Shown here piece by piece: positions 27,480 to 40,096 of a DNA stretch of 64,000 nucleotides. Position 1 is the stretch's first letter. Each line of letters opens with the position of its first letter. This DNA is from Oasisia sp. SBJ-2009. Its lineage: Eukaryota; Annelida; Polychaeta; Sabellida; Siboglinidae. The stretch is taken from contig OZ024860.1 in NCBI GenBank assembly GCA_964017155.1, positions 49,831,083 through 49,895,082 of the forward strand. Reading direction: 5' to 3'. Made by a program: the position numbers and the translations under genes. The notes beneath the pieces are model-generated. The model did no database searches. It was given only the letters and a program-made list of their open reading frames with translations, and was not told where the DNA came from.

Positions 27480-29235
27480 TATCGTGTCTAAGTTTGGGTG
27501 TATTCGTTCATGAAACATTTTGTAATATTTAAGTTGTGATGTGTCCATCCCTTAAAATGTCGAGTTGGTGTTTAATTAAACAGGTGTGTTTAATATATAA
27601 AGCATTCAGCAATACTGAAGATTGGATACCGCGTTATACAAAACATAACATTACCTTTATGATGTGACAAGAACACAAACATGGCGAGTATTCGACGGAG
27701 GGGGCATGACTCATTACAAACCTCTAACTTCATATATTGAAACTCGCAACAAAATCCATATTCTTGCTTAAAAGCGCTCCGATTGCATACTCCGTGAGGC
27801 TAAAAACATCAAGGCTCTGTAATAATTCCAATTCCACCCCTAGTCCAAATGTCTTCCCGGCGTTATCAAGAACCTACATTGGGGCTATCTAAAAAACAAT
27901 TGCACCCTTCTTCATAAATGTTATACGGTTGCTTATACGAGACATATTTCGGATTTATACGGGGCACTAAGTCCCCATCTGGACCGATGCATATTTCATC
28001 TAAGGTATTCCACAACACTCCCCCATCTTCCAGTGTTATTAATAATATTTTTTTTTAATTCTCCAACAGTGGATCGGTGCTAAAGCTTCGGCTCTATCCA
28101 CCGAATATTAATTTCGGTCCGGCGCCAACAAAGTTGGATTCCAACGTTGCAGTGGGAAGGTAACTACGTTTAGGATATATAAATATAATTTCATAATTGA
28201 AACAATTATAAACCGATTCTAGGATGCCACGATGACGCAGGTTGCTTGGAAAAGCCAAAATAGCACGCGTCCACACAGCTGTGGCAAATGGACAGAGTGA
28301 TTCATGTAATCGTCGTGTGATATATCTGTGTTCACGGAACTGTTTTTTTTTTATGTTTAGTTATTTTCAATATTATTTTAGATGTGGCTAACTGATGTCT
28401 AAGAATAATAGAATTATATTGCTTATTGAAAGTAGAAAGATACGCAGATACTATTGTCAAAACAGCTTTAGTTATGAATAACTGTAAAACATATTGAAAT
28501 TACCATTGACAAATACCCGTAACGTTTTCGACGTATACATTAAACCAAAACGAACTACTTCTACTCTACTCGACACACTAACAATTATATTTTACAGAAG
28601 TAGGTTCATTCATTTGAATTCACTGGAATATCATACTTTTACATACTCAATTAGGTCTACTACATGAACTGCGATTTGTGTATTTTGTCTTATTTAAATA
28701 CAAACTTGTAAGTTACAATTTTCGGAGACTAAAACTTGACATGGACATTTTGAAGTAAAAATATATTCATAAACATTGCCGCCGCGGAAAGTAAGCAGGT
28801 CTCTCTCTTGAATGTGTATCGAATCATTTCTTGGAATGTTACTAAACATAATGTCACAGCTTAGAGTCACCTAGATAATATAATAATTTCACAAATGCTA
28901 ACTTACGAATAACGTAATGTAGCAGTTACATCTATTCATATATAAAAAAAATGCATACTCATTCTTGGGATATGGTATTTGATCTAAAAAAATATTTTAA
29001 TAATTATATTTCTCACAGCATAATTGTTATCTTACTAACTTGTTGTTAAAATACGTGGATGTTATCGCTTATGAAGTAGCAGCAAGTAGACGTGTCTATA
29101 CAGTCAATTACCTTTTATATAATATTTTAAATACAAAACTAGTCAAGGACATTTTCACATTGAAAAGATACTCGAAAACAAATAATATAGGTCCGTTTAC
29201 CCACTGCCAATCCTCGTTTTTCTTCGACGAAATTT
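27480..29235. other. Spacer, no gene seen
   Basis: AT-rich; the open frames are short and unsupported. Confidence 0.4.
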
Positions 29236-29240
29236 CTCTA

Positions 29241-29316
29241 ACTTCCGGTTCACATAGTTTCGCGCCGAAAGTTAAATAGCCCTCTTCGGATATTCTACGT
29301 TTAAAACACAGTAAGT
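29241..29316 (+). promoter_or_regulatory. Candidate promoter and first-exon donor (ETS + E2F-like sites)
   Basis: An ETS core ACTTCCGG lies at 29241-29248, and a palindromic E2F-type site TTTCGCGCCGAAA at 29258-29270. A consensus donor, ACA followed by GTAAGTATT, lies at 29311. This spacing fits a TATA-less promoter with a short 5' UTR exon transcribed rightward. It lies 4.5 kb upstream of the large terminal exon at 33.8 kb and could be its start. The link is inference, since I could not place the intervening coding exon. Confidence 0.4.
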
Positions 29317-30459
29317 ATTATGCTCAATTAGTCGTGGTAAATCGTGTTCTTATGGTGCGTTTATAACAACTGTGCCGACGCGAACCGGGTTACTATTCGA
29401 TGACTACTATCTCGAGAATCAACCACCGGTGGAATCAGCTGATTAGCCGCGATGAGGACCTTTAAACTTCGGTCGACGAAGCATCGAATTGCAGCAACAA
29501 TGTCAATGAATGAATGAGTTCGAGAGTTTAGTGAACTTATAGTTATAGAGCAACAACTTACGAAATCACTAAGATACATTATTTATGAGATTCTGATGTT
29601 AAGGCGATTTTAATGACCACTTGTCCAAGTGAACATAAACATGCACTGTTAGTGTTTCAAAGTCGATGTTACGGGGAAGGCCTCGGCTTACGTCACGATA
29701 TTGTCATTGGTGTTATATTCTATCCGTTTTATTTTGAGGATTGTAGTTACGACATGGCCATTACTTCTATTCATAAACATAGTCAGAATGTATTGTTCAA
29801 CACGGCACGATAGTAATACTAAAGGTTAAAAGCTGATTCGCCGAACACGTGATGTGTTTTCTATCTTTTGTCATGGATTTCTGCCCACTGACAGACGTGA
29901 TACGGATTATATTATTCCCGTTGAATGGTTCTTATACGTCATTTAACGCCAACTTCTCAACGTATATATGTTGACTACAATCACAGATAAGTGCAGACTA
30001 TGTCCATAGCCAAATGAACGCAGCATCTACCCAGTTATTTGACCCAGTAATCAGCTGTAGCGAATACACAGATGAACTGGGTAGGCTGTGAGTGGCAATA
30101 CACAAACCTTGCTACAGTGTATTAGGTGTGTGCAGTGCTGGGCAGACCACAATACACAAGTAGCTAGAGTCTTTTCATCCTGTTCCTGTTAGTAGTAAAA
30201 TTAAGAATTTCTTGATTCATACTAACCTACTGTATCTGTGTGTATATATGTGCACACTATAATTTTTTTATTGAACCACTTAATCAAAGTACTATGATTG
30301 TTGATCAGTACGTGTAACGGGTTGTAGTTAAACTGATAATTTGTGAGAATGTTTATTATGATGTAATCGACACATGTTGTGTAATAGAGATGACTAGTAT
30401 TACATGCAGCAAGATATATTGGGATGTATTGTTATATGAACATATCATATCTTCAGACA
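29317..30459. other. Spacer or intron, no exon resolved
   Basis: A 66-codon plus-strand frame opens with ATG at 29613 but has no convincing donor in the phase needed by the 33.8-kb exon. A 10-bp inverted repeat CTACCCAGTT/AACTGGGTAG occurs near 30029-30095. Confidence 0.35.
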
Positions 30460-30745
30460 CAAACCATTTACAAAAAAATAGTTATACAAACACATCATAC
30501 ATCTTAGTTCTCTCATACAAAACATCAGCCATCTACAAAGACTAGTTATAATAAGCCCAAGTTATAACTTATAATAAAAACATGTGATCTATCAAAGTGG
30601 TTACACAGTACGCATGAAATATCAACATCAACCACTGTTCAGAAGGACTTGTTATAACTTATATAAAAACATGTCATCTATCAAAGTAGTTAAGCCAAAC
30701 ACATCATATGCCAACATCAACCATTTACAAAGGCTAACACAGATA
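30460..30745. repeat. Degenerate tandem repeat of about 95 bp, three copies
   Basis: Copies share the blocks ACATCAACCATCTACAAAG, TTATAACTTATA and AAAACATGTCATCTATCAAA, in the same order three times with indels. Confidence 0.7.
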
Positions 30746-30934
30746 CAGCTAAAGAATGTCTTTGAAAACCAACGCGTGTAAATGACAGCAATATGAGTAC
30801 AAATAATAACACCAACGTTGGTCCAACTATGTACATTAACACAATTGTACCTACTGGGTGTCTGTTGTATTTCCATCTACACATTCTGTATCTATCTTCC
30901 GCCTCAACCCCGCCATAAGTTGACTGTCCACTTC

Positions 30935-31080
30935 TTTTTATTATTATTATTACAAGCATTTATCAAGCGCCGTATCTCCGGGACCAGCCCGTTCATAGGC
31001 GCGTACACACATTACAATAAAATGTACATAGAATCATACAAACAGATCTTAAAATGTATATATATAAATGAATTAAACAA
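30935..31080. repeat. Short interspersed repeat with (ATT)n edge, copy 1
   Basis: An ATT trinucleotide run is followed by CATTTATCAAGCGCCGTAT and GTTCATAGGCGCG. The same architecture (AAT run, then CATAGCGCCGGTATC and TCATGGCGCTTTTACAT) appears at 54441-54545. The GCGCC/GGCGC boxes can pair as a short stem. Its class is unknown, possibly a SINE or LINE tail. Confidence 0.5.
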
Positions 31081-31236
31081 AAAAAATATATACATATACA
31101 TACATTCGTATAGCAAATAATTAAGATATAGGATGTTGTTTCTAAAATTTCGGAAATAGAAATAGATAAGATTAATTTAAAAAGTAAAACATAATTATTA
31201 TACAATAAAATAATACAAAAATTAATATTTAAGAAT

Positions 31237-31252
31237 ATATACATATATACAC

Positions 31253-31301
<49 letters not shown>

Positions 31302-31342
31302 CATATACATACACATACATACACACACATACATACACACAC
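31237..31342. repeat. (TA)n/(CATA)n compound microsatellite
   Basis: A central TA run at about 31266-31296 is flanked by CATA and CACA tetramers. Confidence 0.9.
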
Positions 31343-31349
31343 TTCTGCT

Positions 31350-32640
31350 GTCCATCTGTGATATGCCAGTTTGTAAGATCCATCTTTAAAGTGAATGCTA
31401 GGCAGGTGATCTGGAATTGGGCTCAATCGAGAAAACCAAGGGCTGAATATTATGCTTAAATGTGTCAAACCTTGGATTAGTAAATGTATTAGTAAATGTA
31501 AATGCAGAATGAACACAAATTCTTAGGCTGAAATGTTTTACTTTGATTTGCTGCAGAACTTTTCTTTCCATAAAGTAATAATAAATTGCACATAGAACAC
31601 TTAGTGGAAACCTTTTGTATGTTGCTGACAGTGAAAGTGTATTCTGTGAGGAAAAACTGGAAAAAACTTTTTGTTTTAGAAGGATTATAAAGGACTGACG
31701 GAAGCCATATAGTTGTTAATGTGACCAGTGGCCCAAGAGCAGCGTTTCTCCCTTGGATTGACCCAGTGTCCCCTTATTGTTGTCTTTTGTCACAGCAACC
31801 CCCTACCACACATAGCTATCAAGTTTCTGGCATATATTCTTTGATTGTTGAGGATAAACTTGAATATACACCTAAGTGTTATCATGATAAAGGTCTTACA
31901 GTACAGGGGTATATATTGTATGACCAGTGACTATAGGATAGCTTGTGAAACCTACTATCCCTTTCTAAGTTCTATAGATTGACGTTGGCAGTTGTATTAT
32001 ATCATGTGACCTCCCCTCCAGCAACCTGCTTACAACCATCCACCCATTTGAGAAATACCGCCCTGGAGTTATAAATTATGATGTTGTGTGTGCGTATTTG
32101 TATATTTTAATAAGTTATGCAGAAACCTAAAAAATACTCAGTATTAAAGAAATATGTGACACAGTTATTAACACATGCAGTTGTAGGGTTTATTGTGTTG
32201 TACAGAGTTTGTATAGGATCAGGTATGTTTGACCAAATAACCAGGCAATAGATTCAAGACATGAGCATCATATGAACACTGCCAAAAGAGGTTTCTAACT
32301 AATTTATAAAGATAACTTAGAGCCTTAAAACTTGTGTCGAACTCATGAAAATAACACCAAGTAATGTTGTCATTTCTTTTGTAATTGTTTTGTGATCCAG
32401 GGTTTCTTTGATTGTGTAGGGTTTTCAATAAGCACTATTTATTTAACTTACAGTACTAAAGTAACTGAAAGCGATAGCAATTGACTTTATTTGTGTTTAC
32501 TCTGAGCACAGGAATTGTTTGAAACAATTTATGATTGTTTTGGTAAAGATCAGATATCTTTATAGAAGCCGCAAGTTACACAATTTCAATCCATGTCAGT
32601 TATCATTAGTATTTACAGTTGAGAATATTGAGTAAAACAT
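31350..32640. other. Probable intronic spacer
   Basis: No exon seen. A stretch near 31735-31800 has a repeat-like look but no second copy in this window. Confidence 0.35.
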
Positions 32641-32642
32641 GT

Positions 32643-32940
32643 AGCAGTGTTGCCCCTGCTATATGATGAGCGAGGTGGGCCACCTCACTGTTTTTCTAAG
32701 CCATCTCGCCCAAAATATGACAGAATTGCCACGTCATGGCTATTTCTTGCTATAAACATGTTTACATGCTGTCACCTTGTAGTTGTGCATGTGTTTCCTC
32801 TCTATATCTCAGGGAATAGGTTAAAATACCCTTCAGAATGTGGCAATTTGAAGGTAATTTTAAAAAGTAGCTCTGGGTGGCCATGTCCCCAGATTCAAAA
32901 TTATATTGAATCCGGCAGAGTGAGCACCTAAGGTGTGAGG
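32643..32940 (+). repeat. Dispersed repeat copy 2 (partner at 8172)
   Basis: Starts GCAGTGTTGCCCCTGCTATA, then GAGGTGGGCCACC, and matches the 8.2-kb copy in the same orientation with many substitutions and small indels. The two are about 24 kb apart. Confidence 0.7.
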
Positions 32941-33825
32941 CAACACCATGCCATAGTGTTGCATCACATCTTCAGTGTTCACTCAGTCCAACCTTCCACC
33001 TTGCCCTTAATGTTACTGGGGGGAAGCACCGTTTCAAATTCTCATGTTCACATTTCTTGTTGACATGACCAGTGGCCAAGGTTTAAAATATGTCTGTGTA
33101 CATTCGTGTAAAAATATGTATGTTGTACGGAAACTCTTCATTCAGTTGTATGGAGACATTTACTCGTAAAGGTTTATCGTGTCAAGTAAAAGATGAGGTG
33201 CATTAAAATTGATAATGTTCAATAATGATATATGTTATGCAATAATTCAGGTGCTAATTGGCATTATTAATAATTAAGATTAATAATTGTATCTAGGTGG
33301 AATATGTTAGAGAAATACCATTTGTCTAGTATTTCAAATTGCACAAACATAATTATAAAGGTCACCTCGGACTGCACCGAAATGACATTTCTTATGACGT
33401 AACCATATTAGTGGGCCAAATTACTTTTGTGCTTTGAGCAAAATTATTTTAATTTAGCCTTAATGTGACCCTAATCACGAGGTTATTGTATAACTGATAT
33501 TTTAGCAAGTATAATGAACAAAACGCAAGTTCAAAAATTTGTCATTTAAAATCCCAAATACAAGTCCTTGTATTTATCATTTCAAAAACTAAGTGCAAGT
33601 ACAAATACTGAAAGTATGTATTTAAGCACAAGTATATCACCCCCAACCCTGACTGAGATGACATTATACCACTTCTTGTATCCATAAAATGTGTCACTAA
33701 TAGTGTTTAGACCCTTGACCCTCCAACCATGGTCATATTCTCATTTGTCACTTGTGCAGAAGACACTACATCATTCAGAACATAGTGAATATATTGCTGA
33801 CATCTGAATCTGTTTTTTATTTCAG
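32941..33825. other. Intron upstream of the large terminal exon
   Basis: AT-rich and non-coding, ending in a strong acceptor: a T-rich tract directly followed by CAG at 33823-33825. Confidence 0.5.
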
Positions 33826-36800
33826 ATGGACCAATGATGCCTTTGCAGAGGAAACTATTAGAAGAATGACACCCCTATGTGATATAGCGAGCCAATTACG
33901 CAAACGCATTCAACAAGCAGTGACGACAGCGTGCGAACTTGAAGTCACATACAAATGCAGTCTGCAGATTTTCGGTGTTCTCTGTTTCTCAATTGACGGC
34001 GACGATGACAATGAATTCGTTGTTAAAATACAGAAGAAATGGTGCAAGGCGTCTATGCACGATGTCAGTGACTACCATGATGTTACTCTTGGGGTGAATG
34101 TGACATCTGTTCGTTGTAACAAGAGCAAAACGTTTCCAGAATGTCGTAAACAGATTGTGCAATCACCAGAAAGCCTGCCAGGTCAGCACGAGGCCAGTTG
34201 TGACATTCCAGAGGCAGCAGAAAGTTTCCCACGGTCTTTCAGACCCATTCCTTCCAGCGATGTGTCATATGACAGAAATCCACCATCGTTAATTGGGGAT
34301 GCGTGTCACGGCTTCCATACACCTGCACTGGAAGATGGCGACAGTCCAAACATCCGCACATCATATCCACTCTGTCCGTATGACTCATGTAATGAGTTCC
34401 CCGAGTTGACACAGCAAGGACACAATGTGCAACTGGGGAATAAGGGAGCATTTGTGAAGCATTACATCCAAAAGGATTCACCTCTTGCGTGTATATGGTC
34501 GAGACACACGGATGAGAATGACACGCAAGCACATACCACAAACCTGGCGGGAAGTGCGATGGGCAAGGCAATGGAGTGTGACTTAAGAACACTTCACAAA
34601 TCCACTTTTAGGGAACTGTCAGACTCTGAAGGAATGCCAGGTTGTGCTGTGAACCACTGCCTATGTGGAGAGATGTGCCCTAAATCTGTTGTCTGTGACA
34701 ACCGACCGGCCAGGCATGTCTGTGAACTTAAACCAATGCACCCTGACAGACTGTTGTCCACCACCTCTACAGAAAATATCACCAGTTTCACACAGACATA
34801 CGAACATGCGGGATGCGTTGTGTCTGCAAAGCAGTCAAGGCACATGTTCATCCCTGCAGAAGTGTTGCCCACATCTGCAAATGCAGATCACACCCACAGC
34901 AGTATGTGCTCTCGGAAGGCGTCCTACACCGACGCAAAGCTTTATGGCACTGCGAGAACTGGGAAAAACAGGACAGGGAAGATCCGGAGACGTACTCCTG
35001 TGGGACGGAGAGGGATAAGACTGCCTGGCTGCCCTCTTGTGGGGCCGAGGACAATGGCACAGTGCTTCGGAATCACAAAGAACAAGCGCTTGACATACAC
35101 CACCGAAGAGCAAGTCGAGTTGGAACATGGCGGATTTGCTCGGACGATGCAGCGGCTGCTGTGTCGACCCCCGCTCAGGGTGGATGGTGCCTTGGATGGA
35201 ACACAGCAGTCTGTCAACGATGATGAGATGGAGAATGTCCAGAGTGTTGATGTAGCATTGCAAGATGAAGCCCTGAACTTGCCATGTCGTGCTGTGCCAC
35301 CAGAGGGCAGGTTGAGCAGAGTCGAGTTCGGTGGTGTCGATTCGACTTGCGATGACATGACTAATGCTGCACGGAACATCCCCAGTGCTGTTCTTCAACG
35401 GCAAGACTGTCACCGTGAGCGAGAGTTGGATTGGAAACTGCATAGAGTCACCTGTGATACTGATAAGTCGGAGTGTGGAGCATTGGAAAGCCACATCCAA
35501 ACTGCCAACAATGGTGATCTTGCTGGAGATGACCTGCGTATATTCCTGCAGCATACTGGATCAGATGGTGGTGTTGGTAATATCAATGAAGATGAGCACC
35601 AGTACAGGTCTGTTAGTGTCACCAGTGGCAGGACTGATGCAGGAAAAAATGCACTGATGGAGGCATGCTTTGGTAAGGAACAGAATATGTCATCAGACAT
35701 TGTCTTGTGTAAGCAGTGCAACAAACCAGATGGTACAATCACGGAAACAGCCTCGCGCAGTGCAGAGGTCAACAACCCTGTTTCTCAGTCCGACACCTGC
35801 ACAGATGAAAATCAGACCACAGAGATTTTACGCAAGGCAAGTTGCTGTCATGTGGACACCAATTGCAAAATGATGTCTATGCCAGTCTTTGGTAGGACAG
35901 CCATTGTTCAAGTGACACCATGTGCGTCAGAAAACATCCAGAAGACTTGTGAAGAGTCGTGCAAAACAAATGGCGTTATGTCGTCAGATCTACATCACTG
36001 TAATCAAATGCCTCCAATGAAGACATGTTTGTCCCGAAGTGACAACACTTGCACGGAACCTGTGCACGATGAGATGAACTCACAGAAGTGCCACTATGAC
36101 ACAGCTGGTGGTGTTGCTATATCTGCATGTAAACATGCAACTGATGATGACATCCGGTCAAGCAACAGGATGACATTTGCTGTGGACAGCAACAGTGGGA
36201 ATGTCGATGACATCACAGAAGACGTACAAGAAGGAGAAGTCACGGATGAACATGTTAGTCCGGTGGCTGACGATCAGTGTCAGGGTATCAGCGTTGATTC
36301 TGATTGCAGTCATATTGGTTCAGACACACACCGGAATTCACAGGACCCAGTAGAAGACTCACAGAGAAGTGACACTCCCACTCACCCTGTCCAAATCCCG
36401 GCGTCGGTGACGTCACACGACCAGAACCAAACTCCTGGAAAGCATGTGAGGAACTTGTTTCCAGAGCACAGCGAATGTGCTGACGTCACCAGGAGCAAGG
36501 ATGCCACATGCGTTGCCAGTAAAGTCCTTCTCTTCAACAGTTTTCCTGCCGTCAGAATGTCTGCCCGTGTTGCCGGAAATTGCCCGGTGAGTGACAATGC
36601 GGAGACACTTGAACCCGTTGGTGTTCATTGCTCTAGCACGTTTTGTAGCTCTGCAGATGATCTGTCAACTCAGCAGATGTCTACGGTGCCACACAATGAT
36701 GACGTGCCCATCGTCAGTGAAGGTTTATCTCTGGAATGTAACACAGCTGCAGTGTGTGTCGAGCATGACACGAACACTCTGACCAGAAGCTTTGATGAAC

Positions 36801-37870
36801 CTGTGCAGAAATTCTGTGGATTCAGAACTTGTGTTGACATACCCGATGCTTTCTCCAGTTCTGCCACAACTAGAGTGTGTGGGGCATATCTTTTGAGTCC
36901 ACTGACACGGCCTCCTATCCACAGACTGGACAGGAAGGACACAAGGGGTCATTCACCAATGTCCAGTTTGTCCAAGAAGTCACAGCTGTATAGAGACAGC
37001 AAGCATGCTATGTTGTCTGACCACAAGAAAGAAACAACTATGCAGTGTCTGGATGGACTATTGAAGTATGACGAACAGGAAAACGTGGCTTTGGCAAAAG
37101 TAACTGGTTCCCACACTGAATCCATTTCTCTGAGCAGTAGACTTTCATGTGATGAACCGCAGTTAAAACCAACCAACTCAGACATCTGCTCCCCAGAAGT
37201 GACAGAGGCTACCCCACCAGATCAGAGAGCTGGTCCAGATCCCAGCCATAAAGAACTCCAGGCTGGTACAACTGGTATGTCACAACTGTCACCCAAAAGT
37301 GGCACATCTCGTATTAATCCACTGAATCCAGTTCCGCGTGCCAAGTCACGTTTTACAGCAGAACCTCCCTGTCTGTTCAGTGTTGGATACTCTACAGATG
37401 GTACAGAGTCTTGCGGTGGTTCATCGGAATCCTGCAGCGATTGCTCTGGTCAACTTGTCAACGTGACAGGTTCGTGGACCATTCTACCAGATCCAGACAC
37501 GTCCAGTTCTCTTGCCGTGATGTCCAGACCTCTGGTGACGGTCACCAGCTTCAGCAACATCCAGTTCAAAGACATCAGGTTTGATTCGTCAACAGACAAG
37601 AACTCTGCCGGGGTCCCGGATGATGTCTTTGCTGTGAAGGAGAACCGCAGAGATGGTTTCCCACGACGATCCCAGCTGCCAAAGACGAGGGTGGCCAATA
37701 GACACACTCGGTGGAAGTGGCCTGCGAATTTGCTGCGGACCATCTCGCGGAAGAGTCATGTTGTCACAAAGCGCCACCTAGGGACAACGCCCGAAAGCGT
37801 GTGCCTGGAGAAAATGAAAGTGAAAGGACGTTGGACACGTAAGTGGAGGCCTGGATCTGGGTCTCCGTGA
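33826..37870 (+). CDS. Large terminal exon of an unrecognised protein, about 1,350 residues
   Basis: The exon begins after the acceptor TTTTTTATTTCAG. Its first base is the third position of a codon begun upstream, and the frame stays open to TGA at 37868-37870. The first in-frame ATG is at 33866 (MTPLCDIASQ); two earlier out-of-frame ATGs (33826 and 33834) argue that the true start lies in an upstream exon. The first 70 residues look folded (CSLQIFGVLCFSI, then DNEFVVKIQKKW). The rest is low-order, rich in Ser, Asp, Cys, His and Thr, without transmembrane segments. Basic patches lie mid-protein (KIRRRTPVGRRGIR, at about 35,000) and at the C-terminus (RVANRHTRWKWPANLL, at about 37.7 kb) and could serve nuclear localisation or nucleic-acid binding. 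I do not recognise the family. Length, codon pattern and low stop frequency make coding very likely; function is unknown. Confidence 0.85.
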
Positions 37871-39600
37871 ACATTCCACAAGGTGTTCATGAAATTACTG
37901 TGTATGAACTTACTGTGTTACAGATTTTGATTCAGATATGGGTTCACATTACTGTTGACATTTACTTATTCCTACTAAGCGTGCTAATTGTCAAATGCCA
38001 TCCATTGCTGAGTTAATATTTTTAAATGTCAAAATATTTCAGATTGAAAGTCATGTAGGAATGTTGCGACAGTTTGCATGCAAAGTACATGATATTGTTA
38101 ATTTATTAACTCTACAAAACTATCGGAACATTTCTAATGTTTACAAACATTTAAGATTATGTAGTTACGCATAACAACACATTTATAATTAGTACACTTT
38201 GTGTGAATACGCAAATGACAAGTGTTAATTGCCCCTAAAACTACTGGTTTAATTTGATGCATGTTGCTAGCTTCCTGATGTGTTTGAAACCCTGTGATTG
38301 ACATTAGCAATAGCCCACTGGTGCCATATCAATTTGTAGCTATTTTAAAATTGAGAGTTGATGTATAGTGGAGGGTAAAACTTCTCTGTAAGTTTCGAAT
38401 ACGAATATGAATACATTTATTTCAGGTAAAAACCCATATATCAATGCCCTGGTTCCCCATCACCCAATGTAATTCTTTTGTATTCAATTGGTATTATGTA
38501 ATTTTCATCACTGGATTGTTGTGTGTATATGCGTTGCACTGAGAGGTAGTTGTGATGAAAATGGTTTCTTATTTGAACATTTTGAATGAACGTGGTTTGA
38601 AACGGTCAAGTTTGTAAATTGTGTGGGTGGCTGCAAAAACACTCGGACAACATGTTGTGCTTTGGATATATAACTTAAATGTTGTGTAGTATTTTTAGAG
38701 CTGTCATGTGCAAAAAACAAAGCATAACTTGTATGGTTAGCAAACAAAATAGAAAAAGCTGATGACAAAAAATTAGGTGCTTCCATACCAATGTGAATTG
38801 TGTGTGTCAGACCAAATTCTATATTTGGTTTCCAGAGTCTTCAGTGCAAGCACAGACATGTTGCCATAATGTGTTGCAATTTTTGTTATGTGATATTAGT
38901 AATTTGTTTGTGATATTGGTCATCAAACCTTTGTATTGTCAGCTTAGCCTTATGAAGTCTTACATGCTTCCATCATACAGCTCTGTTGTAATTGTAGTTT
39001 GTTATGTATCTAATCAATATCCAAGTTATTTGGAAGTGTATATGTACAAATGAGCTTATATTGAATCATTGAGAATGTAATCATGAATCTGTTCTTATGC
39101 GTACTCTGCCATAAGCAAACATTTTGCCACGTGTATTTAACTTTCATGCGAAATGTACAGCTATTGACACTAAATGAAATAATTCATGTTTGGTACATTT
39201 TGTTTAGATTGTTCGCAGATAGGAACATGATCTGGGGCAAGAAAGAGACGTTATTTTGTACAAAGGTGGAACCTTGTGGGATGTTGGTTCTGTTACTGAT
39301 TTTGTATTTGAAGAGCAACTTGATGAATTGATATCCTATATATGCTTAAGATGTAAACATATACATGTGAATTGTATATTTTGCTATGACAACTTGAACT
39401 GTTGTATTTTGTGTATTTTCGTATTTTGCTCATATTTTTGCCATTTATAAAAGAAACAATATTTAGAGAACATAATATTATATTACAATTTTAAACATAT
39501 CACTTAATTTACTTCACAAATGTGATATTGAAAATGTGAATACGATGCGATATGTGATTTGCTATGTGTCACAGAACTCAAAGTGTACAATCTGACTTCT
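37871..39600 (+). other. 3' UTR of the large exon
   Basis: AT-rich sequence without supported open frames lies between the stop codon and the first poly(A) signal, about 1.7 kb. It contains many TGTA-type elements. Short frames inside it are not conserved-looking. Confidence 0.6.
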
Positions 39601-39660
39601 AATAAAGCCACCCAGTTATAGCAGATCTTCGTATTTAATAAATTATGTTGGGTTGGAAAT
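39601..39660 (+). terminator. Poly(A) signals AATAAA x2 with GT-rich downstream element
   Basis: AATAAA occurs at 39601-39606 and 39637-39642, followed by the GT-rich TTATGTTGGGTTGG. These are the first canonical signals after the stop codon at 37870 with such a downstream element, so they are the likely 3' end of the large-exon transcript. Confidence 0.6.
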
Positions 39661-40096
39661 TAATGGTTGATGTGCTGCCATCTGTTGTAATAGGATTCGT
39701 TACGCTAGTCTTTGTTAATGGCGTATTCACGATCCGCGGTGTGGCGCCACTGTTGTATTTGCTTGATTGGTACGTCACCCGGTCCAGAATCTCGTTTTAT
39801 CTCCGTTTATCATCGGTTTTTGAACACCGCCCATGACTCGTACATGGCAAAGATTAGCGCGTACTTTCAGTCTGAAATGTATATCCGGTCGAGGATGTCG
39901 TCCCGCCTCGTTTTGAGTGTTGTTTGTGTACCTGTATGTCAAAGGTTAACGTCTTCATTGACCAGTTTAAAACGACATGGTCAGTTCGTGGTTTTTAATA
40001 TTTATTGCAATATCATGTTAATCAGTATAAGTTATAACTATTGTAGCATCCTGACTGCCAATAAATGTTTTAACGAAACATAACTGACTTCGAAAC

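Noticed and set aside
28060..28160. GGCGCCAACAAAG as an LTR-retrotransposon primer-binding site
   Set aside because: No matching long terminal repeats or gag/pol sequence nearby.
29613..29813. 66-codon frame as the missing first coding exon of the 33.8-kb gene
   Set aside because: No consensus donor in the phase needed (two leftover bases), and no shared features with the downstream protein.
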